NCBI RefSeq assembly: GCF_019925205.1
Contig: NC_083561.1
Coordinates: 7,811,217 to 7,875,216 of the forward strand
Direction: 5' to 3'
DNA length: 64,000 nucleotides
Source of the DNA: Metopolophium dirhodum
Taxonomy: Eukaryota > Arthropoda > Insecta > Hemiptera > Aphididae
The first letter of the stretch is position 1, and each line of letters opens with the position of its first letter. The position numbers and the translations under genes are program-made. The notes beneath the pieces were generated by a model. It was not told the DNA's origin. It was given only the letters and a program-made list of their open reading frames with translations, and made no database searches. Positions 50,281 through 63,279 of the stretch are shown here, piece after piece.

Positions 50281-52098
50281 ATTATAATAATGGAATATTA
50301 GAAATTGCGAGTGGACACTCCATTTTTAAATTCGTTATTTATGACCAATGGAGATTAAATACAAATATTTTATTTAAAAAAAAACAAAGTAACCATTGAT
50401 TTTAGTGAATATTATCTTGGTTTCTAGTGTTTCTACGTTTATATACAATCATGCAAACACAAATTATTGATAATTTCGTAATTTACATTTACTTATTCAA
50501 TATAATTTGCTAATTTATTTTTAGAATAAAACTGAAATAATTGTTAGTTAGAAGTTTAAGAAATGAACCATCTGAAATTCGATTTTCTGTCATGAACCTG
50601 GAGTTAAGAAATATATGTTATACAATGCACATAATATAACATACCTATATAGACATATAGTAAATTAGGTCATCTGGTCAAAGTGTCCCATGCAGACCCT
50701 CACACGCATCACGCATGTATTGGTTCACAAATCATTACATTGAAAATATAATATGATATAATACACAACAAAATAATATGTATGCTGGAGTACCCACGAA
50801 GTTCGTCAAGGATGATTTTTTTTTCATATTACACATAACAAAAAAAAATGATAACATTTTATTGTGAAGTTTCATTAATCGCTGTAATACATGTTTAGTC
50901 TATAGTAATCATATAAATTCATTATTTAACCTCAAGTTACATTAATTTTTATTTTTTACCTTCCATAGCTATATAATATGAAGTTACAATATTTGAAATT
51001 ATAAGATTAAGCTTATAATATAGTAATTGCATATTTGTTATGGTTTGTAGGTAGGTATAGTTTCCTTTTGTAAATTAAAAAAATGAGAATAAGTAAACAA
51101 TTTTTTTTATACCTTTTTGGTTAGAAATATTATTTTAAATGTCAACAATAGTTCGTACTGCTGTATTATTTGATACTGTGTGTTGCTATCTTATTAACTT
51201 TTATTATAGTAATAGGATTGAACATTTTAGAAGCTGAGTTGTTTTCACCTTAAGAGACGCTATGTAGATAGGAAAATCGTATCCAAGTCCAACAATTCGT
51301 GACGATTTCAAGGTTTGAGTTTGTACAATTTATCGACTACACATATCTATCCGACTAAAAAAGTGTGCTACTGACGAAGCTGGTCATATTATTTCGATTA
51401 TAAAATCGCATTTTCAAAACAGTAGCTAGATACCCGCACTATATATCTTAATTGTAATTTATTATTTATCTAAGTATAGAATATTATTGTAAGTGACACC
51501 AAACTCAACAAATCAAACTCCCATAATTCAAATAAAAATTGACTGTCGTAAAATATTCTTTACACGTTAATATTATTTATTCTTTGATAATCTTTTTACC
51601 CACAAATTTCAAATTATTGAGATTTTATCTAAATTATTATTTATTAGTATCTACTAATAGTAAAATGTAGTTAAACGCACAAAGTTCTATTTATTTTTTT
51701 ACTATAAATTAAATTAAATTATGAATGTTATACATAATGATATCTATTGTTTTTTTTTACCTACTTATAGAATAAATTTAAATCATAATAACAGTGTTTC
51801 ACGAAAAAAAAACAGCTAATTATAGCACAACATTATTCCAACTTTATACCTAATCCTTATTATCCATAATAATTTACCTATTACTTATTAGTTATTAGTC
51901 TTTATTTACAATAATTTAATAATATGTAACATAAATAGGTATTTTGTTATTTGTAACATACATTATAGCGTGACGTATTGGCGTCAAATATGAGATCCTT
52001 ATGGTTTATGCGTTTTATGCTTGTGTGTCAAATATGAGTTATATGAATGTTTATAGCACGTGATATAGAATTTCCTACTAAATAGTACTATTAATACT
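50281..52098. other. AT-rich spacer
   Basis: I see no gene, RNA or bounded repeat here. Confidence 0.5.
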
Positions 52099-52106
52099 AT
52101 TAATAT

Positions 52107-52278
52107 CATTGGCACAAATAGAGGGGGGGAGGGCTTGGGGGGACTTAGTCCGTCAAGTATTCCCAGTTCAAAATCTAGTAGTTAGTACTAATTTTTATAT
52201 TCTGTGGTATTAAGCAGTATGGCCTATGGGGAGGGGGGCTTGAGTCCCCCCAAAAAATTTAGTCAATTTGCGCCTATG
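52107..52278. mobile_element. Short hAT-type MITE (copy 2 of the GGCGCAAAT family)
   Basis: A 172 bp element, nearly the reverse complement of 39064-39240, including the central TAAAAATTAGTACTAA stretch and the G/C blocks. The flanking octamers ATTAATAT (52099-52106) and ATTAGTAT (52279-52286) match at 7 of 8 positions. Confidence 0.78.
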
Positions 52279-52286
52279 ATTAGTAT

Positions 52287-55200
52287 GTAAACTATTATAG
52301 GTTTTGCTAGGTGTACAAGATGAAATTTCTGATATTACTTATTATTTAATGAATGGTCACTGGTATTAGCTATTAGATTTAACATTTTAATTTATCATTG
52401 AGTTTTAAATATTCTCGAAGAAAAATTTAAATAAAAGTTTAAATCAGTAATAAAATACTACGATCAGCATACTGAAATACGGACATACGGTATAACGAAT
52501 CAATTTCAGAGCGAATGGTTGTAATTATAAGTGTGCAGGAACTTGGCAATCTGAAAATATATATATATTATATACTATTCATTTAAGTTACACATTTCAG
52601 GATCTAAAATATATTTTAGATGTTTATTTTAACAATATAAGTTCACAGTCGAGGTGAAAAAATTGTAAGGTTTAATGAATGTATAGTTTATGATGAATTC
52701 AAAGTAGCAATAGTTCGATGCTAAAATGGTATTAGTTTAAATCTTATTATTTTATTATGTTGTTTTTACTTATTTTTATAAATTTCATAGGGATTTTATT
52801 ATTTTAAAAATAGACTATAACCTTAAGGATATTCTTTAATTTAATTATTCTGCTTAGAAAAAAAATACGAATATCTCAAAATTATTATGTATGAAATTCA
52901 ATTGATAACACGAATTTTACTATGTAAATTAAAAATTTAATAAAATTCTTTACATAAGAGAGTTAATACTCTAAACTAATTATGAACTAAATATATTGTG
53001 TTCAATTTATTAAATCATAATTGTCGTAGTACAGTCATACGCGTGGTACAACAATTATTTCAATTATTAATAGCCTCTCGCACTGACCAAATGTAAAATC
53101 CATAAAAATGACGTTGTATAAGTATAATAAATACTTGGCTAATTCAAGGAATTCACATGAATTTGCAAGACCCATCCCAAATGTAATCATCCTTCACCGA
53201 AAAATCAAAAATACATGGAGGTAGTTAGCAACCACGTCTTGCCAGCCCCATAGAATTCACATATAATATGTATTAACATTATTCAAATTTTTTTTTGCAA
53301 ATATTCACAAATTTCTCACCTATATAATCACACTAAAAATTGCATTTATAATCTAAATATTCTATTGATTATTATTGATACTCATTAGTCATTATGGTTT
53401 CAATATATACTCAAAACTTAAACCATTGTGTTTTCTTTAATCTATTCATTTTCAAATTGTAATCGTTTAAATGACTGATGGAAATAACTAATAAGTAATA
53501 AGCATCGATCAATTCACACTCCATTTCCAAATACAATTGAGCTACGCCTACGCTATGCACATTCATTTGTTACCTATTGAGGTTTGGAATAATTAACGAT
53601 CAACTCTAGTTTTTTCATACGTGAACGACGACAGTACAACTTCTTCATAATAATATGTGCCACACTTGAAGATATAGGCCTTTACTCGATTGTATGCGTC
53701 CTGGAAATTATTTCTTTTCACACTACTACATATGTATATGCACTGGATCGTATTTATAGGTACCTAATACCTATATTATATTACACTTATTATTTGATGC
53801 TATATGTACATTGTACACCAGCTACAACTGAACGGTCGTGATTTTGCAACGTTTTTCACTTTCACTTATGGACGCTAGCTGGTGGTTTTGTTTGTGTTTC
53901 GTATTAGTTAACGTCCGTGGCGGCCAATGACCATTGTACATAGGTTTTGTGATTTTTTTAAATTTGTTGAACGTAGGTATCCGTGTATAATAACATGTGA
54001 TATGTCCTATATTATATGCGTACTACGCAGGATGCTCGAACGTAATGCATTTTACCATATTGACGGCCGTCAAACGGAACGAAAAGTGAAGACATCGCCT
54101 CTGAGCGAACCGAGGGTAGTGTACAGTATTTTGTTGTTAAATCTGTATTTCTTTATTATGGTAATAATATTTTATTGTTGTTGTAGAAAATGAGAAATTA
54201 CAAACATTCATATCATAGATTTAATATTGTATGTATTGGTAATGCGGGAACAGGACGTATCAAAATCTAAATCTCTAAAATACAAATTTGGTTCATCAAT
54301 AAAAGCATTGGGTATAAATTTATATCTCCCAACAAGTTTAATAAATAATATATATTATCACCTGAGTGGAAATAAAAATAAAATGTAATTAGCTACCTAA
54401 TGAAAATAACTACTAAATAATGACAAAAATTGAATCTAAATACATTTAAAAAAAATACCAATTCCTCATATAACAGAATCATATAATAATACTACAATTA
54501 TTATAGTAATGAGTTTACCAATGTAAATTTAGTTCACATACACATACGTCATACATAGGTTTTTCAAATAGAACATTGTATTAGTATTATTATTTAATAC
54601 ATTTGCCGATTATTGAACAAGAAAATATAAATTATTAATTTTTTTTTAGTCATTGTTATTATTTCGAAATTCAATGTCAAGCGTGGACTCGTGAGTTCCT
54701 TCTTAGCTCTTTCTGTACAACGCAATCAGTTTCATCAGAGTGCAAATATTCTTCACATACATTATTTAGATACCTACTACTTTAGTATAATATATTCAGT
54801 AAACACTAATATTTTATTGTAATTTAACAAGTAAATATATGGAAATTTATAGTTTATTCACTGAATAAATTTATAAAAATAATTTGTATGATAAACAGTT
54901 GAACTATTCTTTCAAACTTAACGAATGAAATATTTAATTGAAATATAGGTGCAAATATATTCTTTATCAATTATTAAGAGACTACAGTGATGATCTGCAG
55001 ATTATAGCCCTTTGGGATACGAAGGCTTATGTTTAACATAAATGTTTGGTTGAGATTATTTAGAATGTTCGTTTTATTTCTATAATATTAAAAACTAAAA
55101 AATGTTTCATTATTTTTATATTTCAGTAAGTTGGAGCGGTCACTATAGTACCTATAGGTACATAAATATGTATCTAATGAAGTAAAAATGATTAATTTTG

Positions 55201-55620
55201 TTTGACAACAGAGTATACTGTATTTTATTTACCGAGGAAACAGCGAAACACTTAAACTAAAGTAAAGCAGAGCACAAAAAATTGAATTCAAAATTATACC
55301 AAATAACAAAATATAAGAAAGGAAACACAAAATTTTCACGTATTACGATCGACACACGAAAAAAGGTGAGTCATACGAAAATCATCAATTATAATTATAG
55401 TTTGTCCCGGAAAAAATTAGGGCACGTCCTTCAGATATAGGCTTGTCCAGGAATAGAAACACCCAAAACACACCACTCGAAACATTTTTCTTACCAGACG
55501 ACCGACAAACGCCGTTGCCAATAAAAACGACACGCCAATGAGATTATTTGCGCAACGCACAAATTGTTACAACGAAGTTGTTATCGTTATTATTTACCTA
55601 AATATAAACATATAATGTTA
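52287..55620. other. AT-rich spacer
   Basis: No gene supported. An 88-codon ORF at 53927-54193 has a mixed composition and a hydrophobic end, but no splice context, start context or family likeness that would justify calling it. Confidence 0.45.
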
Positions 55621-55824
55621 TATTGTAGTATACAGATTGCACCGCGGTGGCGTGGTTCTGCAGCCTACGTGTCCTTCGTCTCTATCCTCCGCATAAAAAA
55701 AAAGAAATAAAAATACAGTAATAAACCAAAAACAAGCACATTTTTCTGACTTAATTAGACGGTTCTTGACACACGACAGCGTACCTAACATTATTGTGAG
55801 TGAAATATTGTATATTATAATATT

Positions 55825-56000
55825 ATGTGGTCCGAGTGGTTAGGTGTTCTCTAGTAGATAAAACAATCGCGTCTGAGGAGATCCTCCACTGCCGCCGTAT
55901 TGGCAATCATCGCTCGCGACGCAGCCATACAACTGAAATCGGGTCATCCGGGCGGGCGCGCGAGTTGTATGAAATAAAACGTTTAGCACGACTACAAAAA
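55825..56000 (+). repeat. Candidate tRNA-derived SINE or tRNA relic
   Basis: A locally GC-rich block starting GTGGTCCGAGTGGTTAGG, which resembles the 5' half of a Ser/Leu-type tRNA (GTGGCCGAGTGGTTAAGG) including the RNA polymerase III A box. No convincing cloverleaf or intact B box follows: CGGGTCATCC is a poor B-box match at best. It is therefore not called as a tRNA gene. The 79-codon ORF crossing it is probably incidental. Confidence 0.35.
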
Positions 56001-57500
56001 CTACACTACACGGTCTGTTGGCACAATATTATTATTATAATGTATTCTTCTGTCGGTAAAAATTAATTACTGTTTTACCGAAATGACGAAAAATAGCCCA
56101 TGCGATTATATTATTCATAGATTCAGGACATAGCATATATGATAGAGTCGACCATTTTTAAATATAATACCGCATAATAATTATATCGTAATTTGTATTT
56201 AAATTGTCGAAACTATAAGCGTAGAAAAACGTTAATGTCTTCTATACAGTCGTATTATAGCATTGTCATTTCTAATACAATGCAAAAACCTTTATTTATG
56301 GATTTTGGCCCGTACACAATACACAGACGAGCAAAACCATAATAATATGCTGTAGGTAGGTATAGTCGTTTGACTATTTGAGTGCTGACGAGCGGGCAGG
56401 GGATTTATTCAGCTGTAAAAGTAGATGACCTATAAACTTACTCGTTAAGACTATCTTGTTATATTATATAATGAGTTCCAAAATCCTCAAAATATGTTCG
56501 CTATTTATAGTAAGAAGTTTATTTTCAAATTGTGTGTGTCACAAATAGTGAGACTGGTTTGGTTAAATTACTATGTGATCCCCGCAAGTTATAAAAGACG
56601 AACAAATATTACTAATTATTAGTATTAATACATAAAATACATATAAAATAAAATAATAAATGCATAAAAATGTATAAATACGTTCATGAATTGATTAAAG
56701 TGTTGTAATAAATGATAATATCGATGATATTAAATATTTAAATTATTTCTTACTCCTTACATAATTAAAATTCATCTTAATTTAGGTTAAAAAATTTAAA
56801 ATAGTATATTCTGAGGAGTAGTGGATATGATGTGAGCATTAAAAAATAGAATATTAGAATATTTATTCGAGAATATTAAACTCAATTTATACATTATAAA
56901 TGAATACTGTAACACAATAACTGATTTAAATTTAAATATAAGTTACATATCATTTAAGTATAAATTATTTTTATAAAATTGGTAAATATTTTTAGTTACA
57001 AGCCCCACAAAGTTATCAATAACTATAAAATGAATAAAGAATAACTTAAATAATAAAATATTGTCATCTAACATACTATGTATTAATATAAAAAGAAAAA
57101 TAATGATCAAGCGAAAGTTGAGTGCTACATATAATTCTGTGGGAATATATTATTTTAAAGCATATTATCATAATATTATACTTTCGCCTTGGCTCAGTTA
57201 ACTACTTCAGTATCGGCAGTAAAAATTAATACATTTTACGATACATTAAATAATATAACGGAACGTGTAAAGTGTGAGACTCAACCAGTGGTTAATTTTT
57301 GTCTCAAAAAACGTCAACACAGAAAAAAGTCTGAGAGAAAGAGGTAAACGTAAAAATATATAAAAAAAACAAAGTGAATTATAAATAAAAAAATAATAAT
57401 CGAACATTTTTTATACGAGTTTTTATAAACTAAAATATACCAAAGTTATCATAAGTCCAATAAATGTTATCAAATAATGCTGTTTATAAATATAATATGT
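56001..57500. other. AT-rich spacer
   Basis: No gene, RNA gene or bounded repeat identified. Confidence 0.5.
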
Positions 57501-57766
57501 ATGACCTTGGCAAACGTTAGTTTGACTTGTGGTCAATGTTTTCTAATGTTACATTTTTAGTATCGTATCCTATGCCAACAAAATGTATACTCACTAAACA
57601 GCTGAAAGAGTTCGTCATTTGTTTTGTTCTGAATCTGGTATACATAACTATAAGTTGTATTCTGTTAAGCAAACCAGATGACTTAATACATGATTTAATA
57701 GTCGTACACATTATACTCAGCCAAGAACGTTTTGTTCAGTTACACCGTGAACATGTTTCTTTAGTT

Positions 57767-57923
57767 CAGGGGCGTATTCAGGTGGTGATGAGGGGGATAA
57801 ATCCCCCCCCCCCAGAGCCATTATAATATACATAAACCACTCACCACTTTACTTGAAAATTTAGTATTTTGTGTGTAAAAAAAATTATTTTCCGCCCCAC
57901 GACGAATTCCTATTACGCCACTG
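57767..57923. mobile_element. Short hAT-type MITE
   Basis: A 157 bp element starting CAGGGGCGTATTCAGG and ending, inverted, CAGTGGCGTAATAGG, with an internal C-run. The flanking octamers CTTTAGTT and TTTCAGTA share 5 of 8 positions, a degraded target duplication at best. The + strand ORF at 57527-57826 runs into its left end, so the last codons of that ORF are transposon sequence. Confidence 0.6.
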
Positions 57924-57929
57924 TTTCAG

Positions 57930-58990
57930 TACTATCAACATCCAGTAACTGATGTAGTTATGTGCCGTGTGTACAATATAATATTGTGTATACTTCAGCA
58001 CCTACCTATATGGTGTGTGATTTTTAGATGACATTTGGATTAATTAACTTGACAATAAGTTTAAAATTTAAATTTAATCTATAACAGGAATTTCATTTCT
58101 GTTTTATTTATATTATTTATATATTTTTATCAATATGGACGTTAGCATTAAGTCGTGCTCTTTATATACACGCTGCCTCGAACTTGCTGCAGGTCTTATT
58201 TTTTTCCCTCACACGGCCAATACTCGACAATAACAAACATTGTTCTCTATTCAGTCGTTGAATACAACAGTACTTATGCACTTATTTATTGATTTCGTAA
58301 ACGACATAAACGCAGTTCATAATATGATACTGTACGATCACGTTTCGTTTTAATATAACACTTCCACGTGCAATTGCTAAAAACGATTCCACGCAGTACC
58401 CGTTGAAAATCGTGCGTGACATTGTGTACCATATTATTATACCATGTGTTAATGTTTACCTATATATTTTTGATTACAACTCTAGAACGACCCTGAATAA
58501 AGATGTAAAATAACATACAAACACTGTTTACCTAGATTCGATAAAAGAATATTTTTTTTTTCTTATTTCCAGTTACAATGATGAGTTGGAACAACGAATA
58601 AATTATATCTTACTTATTGCTGTTCGTATTCTATTCTAGTAGGTATACTAATGTGTACTGTCATGTTCCCAGACTTCTTATAAATTATAATATATTAATA
58701 TATTTAAACACTTCACAAAATGATTATTGATTATTATTCAATATTCGTTATTGTTTTTCGATAAAATAATGAATATCTAGATAGCCAGATAGGTTAAAAT
58801 ATAGCCAATGGATAATGACTATTATTCATACATTATTTTTTATTAAATTGTCTAAGCAAACATTTATTAACAATTTGCTGAAAGGTATTATAGCACCTAA
58901 CAATTTATAATATATAGGTACTACGCCTTAGAAGTAACAATAACTATAATCATAATTTTATTTCAAAAATATAAAATATAGCTATAAACC
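57930..58990. other. AT-rich spacer
   Basis: No gene seen. A slightly GC-richer part around 58140-58450 holds TTTATATACA and TATTCAGTCG motifs, but they are not spaced as a core promoter. Confidence 0.45.
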
Positions 58991-58998
58991 TTTAGCAC

Positions 58999-59444
58999 TT
59001 AAGAGGATGTCAGCGCACTATTGGTTTTCTCTCTCTGGCCCACGCGCAATATAGACAAAACGCATTTGTGCAGAATCGTTTTTTCTATGTTTTTAAGTAA
59101 TCTTAGAGTAAAATCACCCATTACAAAAAAGATAGAGATAATATTTTTGAGGGAATGTCATATCAATTTCTCTAAATATTGTTTCAAAACAATTTAAACA
59201 TCATTTAAACTTACAACATTTTTTTGTTTATTTTGAAACTCAAATACAAAGTTAAATAACAATACAATCTAAAATCGATATGACATTCCCTCAAAAATAT
59301 TATTCTCTATCTTTTTTGTAATGGGTGATTTTACTCTAAGATTACTTGAAAACATAGAAAAAAACGATTATGCGCAAATGCGTTTTGTCTATGTTGCGCG
59401 TGGGTCAAAGAGAGAAAACAAATAGTGCGCTGACATCCTCTTAA
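58999..59444. mobile_element. TTAA-flanked long-hairpin MITE
   Basis: A 446 bp element bounded by TTAA (58999-59002 and 59441-59444). Left arm about 59003-59170 and right arm about 59271-59440 are near-perfect inverted copies: GAGGATGTCAGCGCACTATT begins each arm, and both end near GAGGGAATGTCATATC. The loop is about 100 bases. The shared terminus TTAAGAGGA links it to the element at 2301-2732. The arms here are much better preserved, so this copy or its subfamily is younger. No coding capacity. Confidence 0.85.
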
Positions 59445-59449
59445 TAGGT

Positions 59450-61250
59450 GTATAATAATATTTCAAAATTGAAAATTTATTAAATAAATAATTTATAATA
59501 TCTTATTAAGTGTATGTAAAATACAATATTTAGTTAGATACTTATTACATTCATAAAAAATGCAGGAAATTAATCAATTAGAAGTTCTTTGAGGAAAATT
59601 ATATTATAGAATATACACTACGTGGGTTTTTTTTTTATAAACGATCTACTGTCTATAAAAAACATGATTTCCATTTATAACTTATAAGGAATGGAAATAA
59701 AAATCACAATGCATTTGGCCAAAATATAGGAAAATGTAAGTATAATAATATTATGTTCAAATAGCTACATTACTTGCCTTATTATTGTTCATTTATTATA
59801 TTTAAAAATAAAATAATTTATTACAAATATGAATACTTTTGAATACGCAATTCAAATTTGTTCAAATCAAACCATTGTTATTTGTTTTACTTTTTAACTA
59901 GCTTGATGTGATTACTAATAACTAATGAGTAATGACGGTTAATTGTCCTATTTAGTAGTAAGTACAGAATAAATTATAAAATTTGACGATAGCTAAACTA
60001 TTATGTAAAAGTTGTAAATGCGATTTGTAATCTATATTAAAGGTATCCGAAAAGATGAAATTATATATTACGGCACTCGGTTGATATTTTAATAACTGCC
60101 CTACTTTAACGACCACAATGAACAAATGAAAGGAAAACCACTTCGTGTTCAATATAGTACACAATAATTTTAACTATTTAGCAATGATTTAAAATAAATT
60201 CAGTTTCAACAATTATTAATTGAATGTATTAGCAATAACAAATTTATTTTATAATCTAAGTCTAACTTAAAACACAGATTTTCCGTCATTTAATGCACCT
60301 AGCCTATGCCTATGATATACATTTTTTATTTAAAACCGGTATTTTATAATTTTACACTAGGTCAACGCACATCCACAATATGTATTCTCTACACGGGTAA
60401 TGATTTTATACTGCCATCCAATTATTAATTATAGAAGGTGAGATAATAATTTGTAGGTACCTATTATTTTATTAGTCTGTAAGCAAATTTCATTCGAAAA
60501 CGTGCAATTTATGCTGAAACACTTCAATATTTCATAATTGTGTAGGTATCTAAAATTCGAATATTAATTAAATTATGTAGATATACCACATGGATTTAAC
60601 ACTAACCTACTTTAAAAATGATTTTAAAATAGCTATATACCTGCAGAAAATGCCTGATTGAAGAATATGTTATATAATATTAATTAGATTTCTAAGTTTA
60701 ATAATAATATTATATGACTTTTCGTGCTTGTAAATTAGTTGTTGTCTAAATAAGACAATCTTAAGCATAGATTAATAGCTTAGGTACCACTATTTGAATG
60801 ACTTATTAGTAGAAATATGTATATTACACAAAAAAGTAACTGCGTTTTTTAAAATTCAATTACATTACGAAAATAATAAATACAAATTATAACACTAAAC
60901 TTAGCCCCTACAAACATTTTAACAGCCCCCCACCCCCCCCCCCCCCCCAAAAAAAAAAATATTCAATTGTTATCTAAAATATTAATTAACTTTTTAAATT
61001 GTTTTTTTTTGGAAAAAAATAAAACTAATTTTTATTTAAAGTTTATAATTATTTTATACTGCCTATGATAAATATGATAAATACTAAATATCATTAGCAG
61101 TATGCCTATATTTGTTTTTAAGGAAACGATTTATGACAGTACATTAGTACGATTATTATACGTAATTTTAAAGTATATGCATTGCACTATAATGTATAAA
61201 CAGAACCTATATTATTATAACGAAAAATGAAACTTGAGTCACTAAATATT
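59450..61250. other. AT-rich spacer with C/A homopolymer run
   Basis: No gene found. A C-run followed by an A-run lies at about 60925-60960. The TAGCCCC and AACAGCCCCCC motifs beside it resemble inverted forms of the GGGGCTGT-type sequence near 62,620. Confidence 0.45.
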
Positions 61251-61255
61251 TTTTA

Positions 61256-62520
61256 GATTCTGAGCGATGAATGTATTGATTTTACAATGATGTGTGTTTT
61301 TTTTAAATTTTTTTTTTTTTTGTCTGCAGTCATCACCTTTTAGGACAGTAAAAGTGCTTGGATTTTCTTCAACAGTAACATTTCTAGTTAGTACTTTGGG
61401 GAGTCAAAAGTAAAAATTTCCCAGTAGTTTTCAAAAGCGACATGAAAAACAAAAGAAAAATTATGGGAAAACTGGAATTTTTACACAAAATCTGTTTTCG
61501 AGAAAATCGATTTTTTTTTTCTACAAATATCAATAAAATTTTATTTGTTGGGTAAAAAAGTTTGAAAATTTAATACAAGACTCCTAATATATTGTTACAA
61601 TGATATTTGAAAAATATTAAAAATCCTAAGTCACAGTTTTAATTTTTTTTAATTTTTTTTTTTTTATTGGTCTTGAAATTTATAAAATTTCTGCTTAGAC
61701 AACTTGGTCATTAGCATGTTACTATAAATAATAGATACATAATATTTATAGTGGGTAACAGATCAAAGAATTAAAAAAAAAAGATACAGTAGAAACAGTT
61801 TTAGATTAGTTCGTTTGGTAATTTGTACACGAAAAATGTCTACAAGAAAGTCAAATTAAATTTTTATTTTGATATTTACTCGATTTATCGTGTAACGATT
61901 TTCTTATTTTGTTGTAATTAAAAAACGTATGACTGTAGATACTTGAAAATTTCACTGAATGTTTGTATTAGCATTTTCCATACACAATAAAATGTTGAAA
62001 ATAATTTGACTATTTACGGACATTGTCAGTTCTAAATTTTTTTAGTTTTTTTTTCTTTAAATATCAATAAAATTTTATTTGTTGGGTAGAAAAGCGTGAA
62101 AATTTTATGCAAGGCTCCTGATATATTGTTACAATAGAAGTTGAAAAATATTGAAAATACATAGGCACAATTTTTTTATAAGCATTTAAAGTTCAAATTT
62201 TGACAAAATTTATCAAATTTAAAATGTAATAATTATTATGTAGTTAAAAATGTATAAAATGTTCAACTTTTGTTGCTAAGGATTGAAAATTTAGATCAAA
62301 GTTCAAAGTAAATAAGTAAATATATAAATTACTTTATTCACAATAATATCATCAAATATACTTAGTAATATCATATAGGCTGACTGACCGTTTTCGTTCA
62401 GAATCGTTTTTCTTATACCATGATATTATATCATTGAATTCAAATTTAATACTATCCATTACAGTGACCCACTTGTAACCTACTGTACAGCAGAGTGACA
62501 TCCACTTACCCACCTTTTTT
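61256..62520 (+). repeat. Dispersed AT-rich repeat, longest copy R3
   Basis: Starts TTCTGAGCGATGAATG and ends near GACATCCACTTACCCACC. It contains two internal blocks that resemble each other (about 61520-61640 and 62065-62170, each with AATAAAATTTTATTTGTTGG and an ATATATTGTTACAAT motif), so the family has an internal tandem duplication. The part at 62030-62420 is the reverse complement of R1; the part at 62398-62515 matches R2. Poly-T runs are frequent. No ORF of note, so the family is non-autonomous and unclassified. Confidence 0.65.
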
Positions 62521-62559
62521 AAATTTATTTTTATATATTATTAAGTGTATATATATATA

Positions 62560-62653
62560 TGGGGATGGGGGGGGCAACGCCTCACAGGTTACTTTTCATG
62601 TAATATTAGGGGTTACAGCCCCCCAATATTTTAGCCCTATAGTTACGCCACTG
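62560..62653 (-). repeat. Terminal fragment of a hAT-like repeat
   Basis: A G8-G9 run followed by a segment ending TTAGCCCTATAGTTACGCCACTG. In reverse complement this begins CAGTGGCGTAACTATAGG, a hAT-type terminus. The partner end was not located. Confidence 0.45.
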
Positions 62654-63202
62654 CAAAAATGGCAATGAAATGGTTCTATTTTAGAATAATTATTATAGAT
62701 AGAATTTCGTGATTCAAATATAACACAATAATATTCAGTACACATACCTAAGTTAGTTTATTCGATAAGCACGAAGTCGTGTGAATCACGTTACAATCAT
62801 AAAATTTGATGTACAGATTGCAACAAAATATCCTTTGACCTTACGTTGACATTTTACCCGTTACAACAAAAAAAAAATCGCCGTTAAAGTGTTTTAATTT
62901 CACGTATAATAGTAGTATACTACAAATAAATTAAATAATTATATAATGACTGTGTTATTTTACTTCTCTTAGTTCAGGGTCATCTCTAACAATGATTTTG
63001 AGAGCGCAAATAACTCATGTATATACGTCATGCACGACTTTTAACGTTATATACTATGTTATATTAAGTGTATCATCGATGGTAGTATAATACGTGATAA
63101 TGACGCCAGATTTTTAGATTTTTTTTAAACAAAAATATATTATTATGTTTCATTATCACCGAGAACTGTTCACATAATAGGTATATACTATAATAGTATT
63201 AT

Positions 63203-63270
63203 ATATATTATATACTATAAAGTATATAAGTATATTATATATTATATACTATCAAGTATATAAGTATATT
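63203..63270. repeat. 34 bp tandem duplication
   Basis: Two adjacent 34 bp units (63203-63236 and 63237-63270) differing at one position (TATAAAG versus TATCAAG), in TA-rich DNA. Confidence 0.85.
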
Positions 63271-63279
63271 ATAAATTAC

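Noticed and set aside
53927..54193. 88-codon plus-strand ORF
   Set aside because: No family, no splice signals and no conserved motif; probably chance.
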